A stretch of 35,102 nucleotides of DNA from an uncultured Anaerotruncus sp. (GTDB lineage Bacteria; Bacillota; Clostridia; Oscillospirales; Acutalibacteraceae), in assembly GCA_900539775.1 (NCBI GenBank), contig UQDL01000012.1, positions 1-35,102 of the forward strand. The letters run 5' to 3'. The notes below the pieces were generated by a model that saw nothing but the letters and a program-made list of their open reading frames with translations, was not told the DNA's origin and ran no database searches. How positions within the stretch are numbered: position 1 is the first letter of the stretch; each line of letters opens with the position of its first letter. This document shows, in pieces, positions 1 through 7,398 of the stretch. The position numbers and the translations under genes were made by a program.

Positions 1-1
1 A

Positions 2-94
2 CGCAGCTGGAAATATTACCAAGGCAGCAAAATATTCAGCGATTTCTGCGAACCGACGGTGGCTTTGCAAAGCGAAGCGTTAGCCGACATTTAA
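2..94 (+). CDS. 3' end of an unrecognised gene (partial)
   Basis: An open frame enters from the left edge and stops at a TAA at 92-94, giving about 30 C-terminal residues that end in SEALADI. A strong Rho-independent terminator starts about nine bases after the stop, which is why I prefer this frame over the other two. The fragment is too short to assign to a family. It converges on the CYTH gene. Confidence 0.45.
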   Translation, partial: RSWKYYQGSKIFSDFCEPTVALQSEALADI

Positions 95-102
95 ACAAAG
101 AA

Positions 103-137
103 AAACGGAGAAAGCAAATGCTTTCTCCGTTTATTTT
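103..137 (+). terminator. Rho-independent terminator of the left-edge gene
   Basis: A perfect 13-bp stem (AAACGGAGAAAGC / GCTTTCTCCGTTT) with an AAAT loop is followed on the plus strand by ATTTTTTATT. The minus strand has A-rich flanks (TTTGTTT after the stem), so it may also serve the convergent CYTH gene that ends at 138. Confidence 0.85.
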
Positions 138-875
138 TTATTCTGCCGCAACACCGTATTTTTGAGCAATTACGGAATTACGATAGCTTTTATCTGCCGA
201 AACATCTTTTATCACATTCACAAAAGGCGGTATTTCAAACGGCTCTTTTTCATCCTTTAATTCAATTTCAAGCAAGGCAATATCCTGCCAAAAGGGAAAC
301 ACATCAAGCTCAAAATATTTGCCGGCACTCAAAATTAAATATCTTCGCTTTGAAAGCAGCTTTTCACCGCTTACGGCAGCATCATATTCCGCCTTTGAAA
401 TTCGATTTTCCGTTTCAATTCTCCGCTGCTCGGATATTTTGATTTTTTGGGTTTTAATATAAACAAAAGCGCCGTTTCTGCCACGGCGGCGCACACGATA
501 ACGCCCGTTTTCATCATTTATATATGCTTGGGAAATATCTGCGTAATCACAAAAATCAAGCCTTGAAAGCAGCGATTCGGCAGGGCGTGCAATCAAAAAC
601 TTTTTTTCAATTTCAAGCGGCTGCGGTATTCCGAAAAAGAAATCAATTTCCGAAAAAAGTGCATTTTCGTCCGCACAAAGGCGCAAATGCTCGTTTCCCA
701 CCCAGGCACGCAACACATCATCGCCGCAATCAGGCATAAAAAATGCGGCGGAATAATCATACTTTATTTTCAATGAGGCGCAAGGCACATCAAAATCTAT
801 TTGAGCATCGCAGCCTTTGTATCTTTGCAACACGGCCTCATGGCAGCAGCTGCCGCAAACAACGATTTTTTCCAT
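138..875 (-). CDS. CYTH-domain protein (triphosphate tunnel enzyme family)
   Basis: The 245-residue product has a C-terminal CYTH domain from about residue 86 to the end. The signature ExExK is present as E88-I-E90-K-K92. The basic strand YRVRRRGR (about 126-133), the KTQK segment and the acidic strands FELDVF and LLEIELKDE supply the charged residues that line the tunnel in this family. CYTH enzymes bind an organic or inorganic triphosphate with Mg2+ and include thiamine triphosphatases, inorganic triphosphatases and class IV adenylate cyclases; the substrate here cannot be read from sequence. The first 85 residues, with a CGSCCHE motif, are not recognised and lack a P-loop. It is the last gene of a three-gene unit, nine bases after an ATP-grasp gene, with AGGGTG just ahead of its ATG. 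Confidence 0.82.
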   Translation of the reverse strand: MEKIVVCGSCCHEAVLQRYKGCDAQIDFDVPCASLKIKYDYSAAFFMPDCGDDVLRAWVGNEHLRLCADENALFSEIDFFFGIPQPLEIEKKFLIARPAESLLSRLDFCDYADISQAYINDENGRYRVRRRGRNGAFVYIKTQKIKISEQRRIETENRISKAEYDAAVSGEKLLSKRRYLILSAGKYFELDVFPFWQDIALLEIELKDEKEPFEIPPFVNVIKDVSADKSYRNSVIAQKYGVAAE

Positions 876-884
876 GAAATCACC

Positions 885-1619
885 CTAATTCATTTCTTTT
901 TTTATATAATCGCAATACAGGCGCAGAATATCAATATCCGTTTTTTCATAAACCATTCTTGCGCCAACCGAATCCTCAATTTCGTTAAACACGATTTTGC
1001 CTTCGTTAAACACAAAATCGATGCCTATATAATCAAATTTAAGCAGCGAGGCGATTTTAAGCACAAGTGCTTGCTCCGATGCCGACAGTTCATACGGCAA
1101 AGCCTTGCCGCCGAGGCAAAAATTGGATCTGAAATCCGAATCGCTTTTGCGCAACACGGCGCAAATTATTTCGCCGCCGATAAGCCACACCCGCAAATCC
1201 CTGCCCAAATCGGAAGCCGGCTTTTGATAAACGAAGCCGGGCTTGATTTTAAATTCTCCGCTTTTGATAAGGCGCACACCTTGGCCGCCCTTGCCGTTTA
1301 CGGGCTTTTCAACAACGGGTGCGGCCGTTTGATTAACCGGCATAATTTCAATGCCGTTGCTCTGCATAAATTCATAGCAAGCCTGCTTGTTATTTGCAAG
1401 AGCGGTGAGCGGCGACGGATTAAAAACCCTAACGCCGATTTTTTCAAATTCGGCAGCCGTTTTGGCATTGTTTGTGCGATTTATTACAAAATCCGGTTTG
1501 GAGCAAACATCCAAATGCTCTGCAAGCACAAGCTCTGCACCCAAATACTTTTTAAATTTTGAAACGGCAAATTCATTTCGCTTTGCCTCATATTCCGAAT
1601 AAACAACTATTCCGCTCAC
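885..1619 (-). CDS. ATP-grasp (RimK-like) ligase, second of a tandem pair
   Basis: The 244-residue product has the ATP-grasp layout: an N-terminal pre-ATP-grasp domain, the ATP-binding strand and glycine loop VEKPVNGKGGQGVRL (about 104-118), a GRDLRVWLIGGEIICAVLRK segment, an SDFRSN motif, and a C-terminal metal site in FNEIEDSVGARM. ATP-grasp ligases join a carboxylate to an amine or thiol through an acyl phosphate; RimK itself adds glutamate to a ribosomal protein. The usual E-x-N metal pair is E-I-E here. The start is a GTG that overlaps the TGA of the upstream ligase (GTGA), which points to translational coupling. Substrates are unknown; the tandem arrangement suggests a joint or sequential reaction. 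Confidence 0.8.
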   Translation of the reverse strand: MSGIVVYSEYEAKRNEFAVSKFKKYLGAELVLAEHLDVCSKPDFVINRTNNAKTAAEFEKIGVRVFNPSPLTALANNKQACYEFMQSNGIEIMPVNQTAAPVVEKPVNGKGGQGVRLIKSGEFKIKPGFVYQKPASDLGRDLRVWLIGGEIICAVLRKSDSDFRSNFCLGGKALPYELSASEQALVLKIASLLKFDYIGIDFVFNEGKIVFNEIEDSVGARMVYEKTDIDILRLYCDYIKKEMN

Positions 1620-2431
1620 AGCCGGCTCTTTATCTCCTCAAAAATCAGCGGCGCAATATCAACGCCGGTGCAATTCATAATATTTATAATATGGGCATTG
1701 CTGTTTACCTCACACAAAATTCCGCCTTGCAAAATATCAACTCCGCCAAAAGTAAGCCCAAGCGCCTTGCAGGCATCAAGCGCAATTTTGCGTTCTGCGG
1801 CATTTGGGGAATATTGCCGCATAGTGCCGCCGTTTGTAACATTTGCCCTGAAATCATTTTTATTTATTCGCTCTGTTGCGGCAACAATTTCGCCGCCGAC
1901 AACCTCTATACGAACATCCCTGCCGGCTGATTCGGCAATAAATTCCTGCAAAATAAACGGCTGCGTTCCTATGTGTGAAAGCACTTCATCCTTGCTGCGG
2001 CAAAGAAAAACCTGCTCGCCGAACGAGCCGAAGCAATTTTTAAAAACAAGAGGCAGCCCCAGCTGCTTCACCGCTGCTTCAACAAAAGGCGTATAATCGC
2101 TTTTAAAATATGAAAGCGGTGCCGCAATAGTTTTAGGCTGAGGCACAACACCCAAAAGCTCGGTATATGTTTTTGCTTTATCGTCGCAAAGAGCAATGCT
2201 TTTCGCACTGTTAAACACCGGCAGGCCGCTTTTTTCAAGCCTGCGGGCAAGGTTTACATCCTTATCCCAAAAAAGCACGAAATCTGCTTCTGCGCTTTCG
2301 CAAGCAAGCTGTAAATTGGTTTTTATCACCAAATCAACGCCGCATTTTTCAGCACTTTTTACCAAATGCGAATGAAGCTGCGAAAACTTATTTTGAGTTA
2401 AAAAATGATTAACAAGCAATATGCCTTTCAC
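1616..2431 (-). CDS. RimK-like ATP-grasp ligase, first of a tandem pair
   Basis: A 271-residue product counted from a GTG at 2431, chosen because GGGGAGG sits nine bases upstream; an ATG further up at 2470 would lie close to the promoter -10 and has no such site. ATP-grasp hallmarks are LPLVFKNCFGSFGEQVFL, ILQEFIAESAGRDVRIEVVGG, NDFRANVTNGG and the metal-binding CEVNSNAHI near the C-terminus. This is closer to canonical RimK than its downstream partner. It leads the unit ligase-ligase-CYTH. The likely reaction is ATP-dependent ligation of an amino acid or other amine to a carboxylate; the acceptor is unknown. D-Ala-D-Ala ligase and glutathione synthetase are less likely because their specific motifs are absent. 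Confidence 0.82.
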   Translation of the reverse strand: MKGILLVNHFLTQNKFSQLHSHLVKSAEKCGVDLVIKTNLQLACESAEADFVLFWDKDVNLARRLEKSGLPVFNSAKSIALCDDKAKTYTELLGVVPQPKTIAAPLSYFKSDYTPFVEAAVKQLGLPLVFKNCFGSFGEQVFLCRSKDEVLSHIGTQPFILQEFIAESAGRDVRIEVVGGEIVAATERINKNDFRANVTNGGTMRQYSPNAAERKIALDACKALGLTFGGVDILQGGILCEVNSNAHIINIMNCTGVDIAPLIFEEIKSRL

Positions 2432-2470
2432 CGTGTGCTTCCTCCCCTGCCGTTTGTTTGATTTGAACAA

Positions 2471-2499
2471 ATTGTATCATTTTTCCTTGCTTTTTTCAA
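2471..2499 (-). promoter_or_regulatory. Sigma-A type promoter of the ATP-grasp/CYTH unit
   Basis: Read on the minus strand, TTGAAA (2499-2494) and TACAAT (2476-2471) are separated by 17 bases. It overlaps the divergent promoter of the AICAR transformylase gene. Confidence 0.6.
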
Positions 2500-2515
2500 T
2501 CATGTGATATAGAAT
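2487..2515 (+). promoter_or_regulatory. Sigma-A type promoter of the AICAR transformylase gene
   Basis: TTGCTT (2487-2492) and TAGAAT (2510-2515) are 17 bases apart, and the AGCGGAGG ribosome site of the gene follows. Confidence 0.5.
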
Positions 2516-2546
2516 ATATTTACTATTTAAAGCGGAGGTTATTTTA

Positions 2547-3722
2547 ATGACGGAATACACTTTGAAATACGGTTGCAATCCCAACCAAAACCCGGCCAGA
2601 ATTCATATGGACGGCAAAGAACTGCCCTTTGAAATTCTTAACGGCAGCGCAGGCTACATAAACCTGCTTGATGCTTTCAATTCATGGCAGCTTGTTAAAG
2701 AGCTGAAAGAGGCAACCGGACTTCCCTCCGCCGCTTCATTTAAGCATGTTTCCCCCGCCGGTGCGGCAGTTGCACAACCCCTTTCGGAAACAGACAGAAA
2801 AGTTTGCTTTGTGCCGGACGGCTTAGAGCTTTCGCCCATTGCACAGGCATATGTAAGAGCAAGAGGCTGCGACAGAGTTTCGTCATTCGGCGACTTTGCG
2901 GCGCTTTCCGATGAATGTGATGCTTCTGTGGCTCAATTCCTTGTTAAAGAGGTTTCGGACGGCATTATTGCTCCCGGATACACCGATGAGGCACTTGAAA
3001 TTCTCAAGAAAAAAAGGCGCGGCAATTATCTTATAATTAAAATCGACGCAAACTACACCCCCGAGCCAATTGAAACAAAGCAGGTTTTCGGCATTAAGTT
3101 TGAGCAAAAGAGAAACGATTCAAAAATCACAATGGATCTTTTCAACGATATGCCAACCAAAATCAAAGAAATTCCGGAAATTGCAAAAATTGACTTGCTG
3201 ATTTCTATGATCACCCTTAAATACACACAATCAAATTCGGTTTGCTATGCAATGGGCGGCCAAACAATCGGCGTTGGCGCAGGCCAGCAATCAAGAATTC
3301 ACTGCACACGCCTTGCAGGCAACAAGGCCGATAATTTCTGGCTTCGCAGAAACGAAAAAGTGCTTAACCTTCCGTTTATTGACGGCATTCGCAAGTGCGA
3401 GGCAGATAATGCGATAGACCTTTATATCGGCAACGAGGCAGACGAACTTTATAAAAACGACCTGTGGAAAAGATATTTCACCGAAAAGCCTGAGCTTCTT
3501 ACCGCAGAAGAAAAAGCAGAATGGCATGCAAAGATGACGAATGTTGCTCTTGGCTCCGACGCTTTCTTCCCGTTTGAGGACAATATTGAGCGAGCTGCAA
3601 AAAGCGGTGTTAAATACATTGCACAGCCCGGCGGCTCGGTAAGAGACGAGGCTGTTATTGAATGCTGCGATTCCTTTGGAATGGCAATGGCAATGACGGG
3701 CATTCGCCTTTTCCATCATTGA
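2547..3722 (+). CDS. Standalone AICAR transformylase (PurH C-terminal domain homologue)
   Basis: The 391-residue product corresponds to the AICAR transformylase part of PurH, which transfers a formyl group from 10-formyltetrahydrofolate to AICAR to give FAICAR in purine synthesis. The catalytic Lys-His pair is present in FKHVSPAGAA (about residues 65-74), and the conserved blocks RARGCDRVSSFGDFAAL, AMGGQTIGVGAGQQSR, LGSDAFFPFEDNIERAA and IAQPGGSVRDE are intact. The N-terminal IMP cyclohydrolase domain of ordinary bifunctional PurH (about 515 residues) is absent, so ring closure must be done by another protein. GGAGG precedes the ATG. It is monocistronic, with its own promoter and a strong terminator. 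Such standalone forms are known in Clostridia and archaea. Confidence 0.92.
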   Translation: MTEYTLKYGCNPNQNPARIHMDGKELPFEILNGSAGYINLLDAFNSWQLVKELKEATGLPSAASFKHVSPAGAAVAQPLSETDRKVCFVPDGLELSPIAQAYVRARGCDRVSSFGDFAALSDECDASVAQFLVKEVSDGIIAPGYTDEALEILKKKRRGNYLIIKIDANYTPEPIETKQVFGIKFEQKRNDSKITMDLFNDMPTKIKEIPEIAKIDLLISMITLKYTQSNSVCYAMGGQTIGVGAGQQSRIHCTRLAGNKADNFWLRRNEKVLNLPFIDGIRKCEADNAIDLYIGNEADELYKNDLWKRYFTEKPELLTAEEKAEWHAKMTNVALGSDAFFPFEDNIERAAKSGVKYIAQPGGSVRDEAVIECCDSFGMAMAMTGIRLFHH

Positions 3723-3737
3723 TATATAAAAGCACAA

Positions 3738-3785
3738 AACACCCCCGCAATCCTTACAGTTAGGGCTTGCAGGGGTGTTTTTTAT
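3738..3785 (+). terminator. Terminator of the AICAR transformylase gene
   Basis: Stem AACACCCCCGCAA / TTGCAGGGGTGTT with one mismatch, followed by a run of T. It begins about 15 bases after the stop codon. Confidence 0.88.
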
Positions 3786-3868
3786 AAATACGAGCAAAAA
3801 CTTTAATCGGCACACAGTCCGCAGACGAATAATCCGCTGCAAAAAGCATTGATTTACCCGTTTTAAAA

Positions 3869-3916
3869 ATACAAAGAGCCTGCCGAGGCAAGTTGCCGCA
3901 AGCAGGCTCTTGATTT
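3869..3916 (-). terminator. Terminator at the end of the fuc operon
   Basis: Stem AGAGCCTGC (3875-3883) / GCAGGCTCT (3902-3910) contains an inner GGCAA/TTGCC helix. It lies just downstream of fucI and is followed on the minus strand by TTGTATTTTTA. Confidence 0.75.
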
Positions 3917-3938
3917 TTATATTTGTGCCGACGGCGGC

Positions 3939-5723
3939 TTATTTATAAAGCGGGCCGTATTCTGCGCAAGCACGATAATCTGCGGACTGTGCATCCTCTG
4001 TGCCGAAGCCGCTCCATGAATGGGGGCGGAAAATGCGGGAGGAATCAACATTGTGCATATTTACCGGTATGCGAAGCATTGAAGCAAGGGTGATAAGATC
4101 TGCGCCGACATGGCCGTAAACCGTTACGCCGTGGTTTGCGCCCCAATTTGCCATAACGCTGTAAACATCCTTAAATGCACCTTCACCGGTGAGGGTGGGA
4201 ACAAACCAGGTTGTGGGCCAAGTGGGATCGGTTCTCTTATCGATTGTGTTGTGGATTTCATCCGGAAGATCAACCGTGTAGCCCTCTGCAAGCTGAAGCA
4301 CCGGGCCGATACCGTCTATAATGTTAACACGAAGCATTGTTACGGGCATTTCTGCGCTGCAACGGAAATGGCTTGAGAAGCCGCCGCCGCGGAAATACTC
4401 ATAATCCGCTCTGCACCAATCCGTGGCATCAAGGCAAGCCTTAATATCCGCATCCGTCATTTCCCAGAAGGGCTTCATGCAGCCTTCTCCGTTTGCATTT
4501 TTGCAGGCGCCTGAGCCGTCAAGCGCAGTTGCGCCTGAATTGATGAGGTGAATAAAGCCGTTTGCGGCTTTGCCCGTGGGCTTAACGCCGGTTACTCTTT
4601 CACAAGCTTCGGGGCTCCAATATGTGCGCACATCATGGAAACAAGGTGCGGAATTCGAGATAAGAGAGCCGAGAAGCATTGCAACACCGTTAAGAGTGTC
4701 GTTTTCTGTTGCAAACGGAGTGGGAGCCTTTTTGCCGTTCCAATCAAACGAAGAAGCCATAATAGCTTCCGTGAAATCGGCGTTGGGAAGCCAATCCGTC
4801 CAGTTTCTTTGGCCTTGGAAGCCGCCTGCAACGGCGTTTTTGCCAAGAGCTTCTTCATGCCAGCCCATTTCATCAAGCTTGGAATTGCCAAAAAGAATAT
4901 CACGAACAATAAGAGTCATCTTTGTGATGAACTCCCAATCTTTATCGGCAGGAACAACCTTTGATTTTTTGATGATTTCGGGGAAATCCTTGCCTGCGTT
5001 TTTATCAAAGCCCTCTTTGCAGTTTTCTTTAACCCACTTGAAAGCCTTTTCATATTCATCATGATCATAAATTTCAAGAGTTATGCGGCGGATGATTTCA
5101 GACATATCAACCCATTCTGCGCGAATTCCGAGATATTTTTGAAACATTTCCGCATTACAATAGCTGCCTGCAATGCCCATTGCGATGCCGCCGAGATTAA
5201 CATATGATTTATTTCTCATCCAGCCAACCGTAACAGAGCCCTTTGCAAAGCGCAGGATTTTTTCCGCAACATCCGCAGGAATTGTTGTGTCTGTCATATC
5301 CTGCACATCTTTGCCGTAAATAGAAAATGCAGGCATGCCCTTTTGAGCATATGCAGCCATAACTGCTGCAAGATAAACGGCACCCGGGCGCTCTGTGCCG
5401 TTAAAGCCCCAAACCGCCTTAATTGTGTTTGGATTCATATCAAAGGTTTCCGAGCCGTAGCACCAGCAAGGAGTTACGGAAAGAGTGGCAACCACATTTT
5501 CGCTTTCAAATTCTGCCGCACATTTTGCAGCTTCTGCGCCGCCGCCGATTGTTGTGCTTGAAATTACGCACTGCACGGGAGTGCCGTCCGGATAACAAAG
5601 ATTGCTTTCAATAAGCTCTTTTGCAGAATGAGCCATGCCCATTGTTTGCTTTTCAAGGCTTTCGCGAACGCCGCCCCAACGGCCGTCTATAACCGGGCGA
5701 ATACCTATTTTTGGATAATTCAT
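3939..5723 (-). CDS. fucI: L-fucose isomerase
   Basis: The 594-residue product matches the whole length of E. coli-type FucI (about 591 residues), which converts L-fucose to L-fuculose in the cytosol with Mn2+. Diagnostic stretches are the start PKIGIRPVIDGRWGGVRESLE, TPCWCYGSETFDM, GFNGTERPGAVYLAA, GGFQGQRNWTD, the acidic metal ligands in TEAIMASSFDWNG (Glu about 319) and FATENDTLNG (Asp about 342), and a His-containing VMANWGANHGV...GHVGAD near the C-terminus. It ends with YGPLYK as in E. coli. It is the last gene of the operon, 13 bases after the kinase. Fucose isomerases also accept D-arabinose, so that sugar is a secondary possibility. Confidence 0.97.
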   Translation of the reverse strand: MNYPKIGIRPVIDGRWGGVRESLEKQTMGMAHSAKELIESNLCYPDGTPVQCVISSTTIGGGAEAAKCAAEFESENVVATLSVTPCWCYGSETFDMNPNTIKAVWGFNGTERPGAVYLAAVMAAYAQKGMPAFSIYGKDVQDMTDTTIPADVAEKILRFAKGSVTVGWMRNKSYVNLGGIAMGIAGSYCNAEMFQKYLGIRAEWVDMSEIIRRITLEIYDHDEYEKAFKWVKENCKEGFDKNAGKDFPEIIKKSKVVPADKDWEFITKMTLIVRDILFGNSKLDEMGWHEEALGKNAVAGGFQGQRNWTDWLPNADFTEAIMASSFDWNGKKAPTPFATENDTLNGVAMLLGSLISNSAPCFHDVRTYWSPEACERVTGVKPTGKAANGFIHLINSGATALDGSGACKNANGEGCMKPFWEMTDADIKACLDATDWCRADYEYFRGGGFSSHFRCSAEMPVTMLRVNIIDGIGPVLQLAEGYTVDLPDEIHNTIDKRTDPTWPTTWFVPTLTGEGAFKDVYSVMANWGANHGVTVYGHVGADLITLASMLRIPVNMHNVDSSRIFRPHSWSGFGTEDAQSADYRACAEYGPLYK

Positions 5724-5736
5724 AGCTTTTACCTCT

Positions 5737-7167
5737 TTATTTGTTTAAAATTTCGGCATAGCGGGAATAAGCTTTTTCCCAAGCTGCGCCGTCTGCCGGA
5801 GCATAATATTTAATCTGCTCCTGCGTTTTTATCATTTTTCTGCCTTCTGCCACATTTTTAATATCGCCAAGAGCAATAAGCTGCAGCATTATATTGCCGA
5901 GCGCAGTTGCCTCTGTTGGGCCTGCGGCAACGGGAATTTGAAGGCTGTTTGCCGCCATTTGGCAAAGGAAACCATCCTTTGTGCCGCCGCCGAGCAAATG
6001 AAGCACATCAAAATTTTTGCCTGTGTTTTCCTTAATTTGATCAATTGCAAAGCGGTATTTCATTGCAAGGCTTTCATAAATTGAGCGAATCAATTCACCG
6101 TCGCTTTCAGGCACGGCTTGATTTGAGGCCCTGCAAAAAGCCCTGATTTTTTCCGGCATTTCACCGGGAAGTGCAAATTCGGGAGAATCAGGATCAATAA
6201 AGCATTTAAACGGCTCTGCCTTGCGAGCAAGCTGCTCCATATCATTATAAGAATATTCCCTGCCTGCCGCACGGAAATTGCGGCGTATTTCCTGAATAAG
6301 CCACAAGCCGCTGATGTTTTTAAGATAATTTATTCTGCCGTTTGCGCCAAGTTCGTTTGAAAGCTCGCACAGCATACTTTTTTCCGTTAAAATCGGCTCA
6401 TCACATTCACAGCCGATGAGCGACCAAGTGCCGCACGAAAGAAATGCCGCACATTCGGAATCGGAGGCAGGCATTGCGCAAACGGCACACTGAGTATCAT
6501 GCCCGGCAACTTTAATAACCTTTATACCGTCATACTCGCCGGCAACCGTGGCAGGAGAAACTATTTGCGGCAAAATTTTTGGATTTTTTTTCGTGAGAGC
6601 AAACACCTCGCTGCACCAGCCCTTGCTTTTCATATCAAGCATTTGAGAGGTTGAGGCAATTGTTTGATCTGCATTTTTTGCGCCGCAGAGTGCATAAGCA
6701 AAAAGATCCGGCATAAAAAGCATAAGGCTTGCGCCGTTATTTTCCTCTGCCATAAGCTGAAAAAGCGTGTTTATGGGCATAATTTGATTTCCCGTGGCTG
6801 CATAAAGCTTTTCCGGCGCCATTTTTTCATATGCCTGTTCCGGCATATTCTTTGTGCGGGGATCACGGTAATTGGCAGGCAGGCCCATAATTTTGCCTGT
6901 GCCGTCTATAAGCCCGTAATCAACGCCCCAGGTATCAAAAGCAAGTGAATCCGGCTTGCCGCAAATTTTGCAAGCCTTTTCAATTCCTTTTTTTATTTCG
7001 GCAAGCAAATACGGAAAATCCCAGCACAATTTGCCGCCGCAATCCATAGGGCCGTTTTCAAATCTATGTATTTCTTTATATTCAAGGCTGCGTGCCGAGG
7101 CATCGTATTCGGCAAGAATTGCTCTGCCGCCGGATGCACCGAAATCAAAAGCAAGCACTTGGCTCAT
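5737..7167 (-). CDS. FGGY kinase of the rhamnulokinase (RhaB) subfamily, probable L-fuculokinase
   Basis: A 476-residue FGGY-family carbohydrate kinase with the N-terminal phosphate loop DFGASGGRAI (about 7-16), FDTWGVDYGLID, NTLFQLM, AGHDTQCAV, LSCGTWSLIG and the C-terminal ATP-site blocks HLLGGGTKDGFLCQM and GPTEATALGN. The DFGASGGR and LSCGTWSL motifs are those of RhaB rather than of enterobacterial FucK. Its position between fucA and fucI argues that the substrate is L-fuculose, giving L-fuculose 1-phosphate for the aldolase. Replacement of FucK by a RhaB-type kinase is known in fucose loci of gut Firmicutes. L-rhamnulose is an alternative substrate, but no rhamnose isomerase is present here. 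AAGGAG precedes the ATG. Confidence 0.9.
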   Translation of the reverse strand: MSQVLAFDFGASGGRAILAEYDASARSLEYKEIHRFENGPMDCGGKLCWDFPYLLAEIKKGIEKACKICGKPDSLAFDTWGVDYGLIDGTGKIMGLPANYRDPRTKNMPEQAYEKMAPEKLYAATGNQIMPINTLFQLMAEENNGASLMLFMPDLFAYALCGAKNADQTIASTSQMLDMKSKGWCSEVFALTKKNPKILPQIVSPATVAGEYDGIKVIKVAGHDTQCAVCAMPASDSECAAFLSCGTWSLIGCECDEPILTEKSMLCELSNELGANGRINYLKNISGLWLIQEIRRNFRAAGREYSYNDMEQLARKAEPFKCFIDPDSPEFALPGEMPEKIRAFCRASNQAVPESDGELIRSIYESLAMKYRFAIDQIKENTGKNFDVLHLLGGGTKDGFLCQMAANSLQIPVAAGPTEATALGNIMLQLIALGDIKNVAEGRKMIKTQEQIKYYAPADGAAWEKAYSRYAEILNK

Positions 7168-7198
7168 TGAAACAACTCCTTAATATTATTATAAAAGG

Positions 7199-7385
7199 CC
7201 GTGCGAATGCACCGATAGCTTCTAAAAACAAAACAGTGCTTTGCAGAATCAAGGCTTAAGCCCCTGTTTTCTGCATATCGGGTTTGGCATTCACATATTT
7301 AAGCAAATAAAAACAGTTTGCTTAAAGCCGAAAACCGATTAAAGTGATTTTAAAATTGGTAATTTCAAATCATTCTAATCGGTTT
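7199..7385 (-). other. Hairpin-rich intercistronic region of the fuc operon
   Basis: The 231-base gap between fucA and the kinase gene has no coding frame but holds four inverted repeats: 7332-7385 (imperfect, about 25-base arms AAACCGATTA...TAATCGGTTT), 7298-7326 (perfect 10-bp arms TTTAAGCAAA/TTTGCTTAAA), 7243-7274 (GCAGAA/TTCTGC around GGCTTAAGCC) and a small GTGC-GAAT-GCAC at about 7200. None has a convincing T-run on the minus strand. They may stabilise or process the mRNA, or partly attenuate it. Confidence 0.6.
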
Positions 7386-7398
7386 GGTTAAAACTTAA

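Noticed and set aside
801..1562. Long plus-strand open frame opposite the second ATP-grasp gene
   Set aside because: It is antisense to two genes with clear domains, has no ribosome site and an arbitrary composition.
3291..3842. Minus-strand open frame opposite the AICAR transformylase gene and its terminator
   Set aside because: It runs through the terminator hairpin and mirrors a conserved gene.
4548..5064. Plus-strand open frames opposite fucI
   Set aside because: Complement of a highly conserved gene with no family signature of their own.
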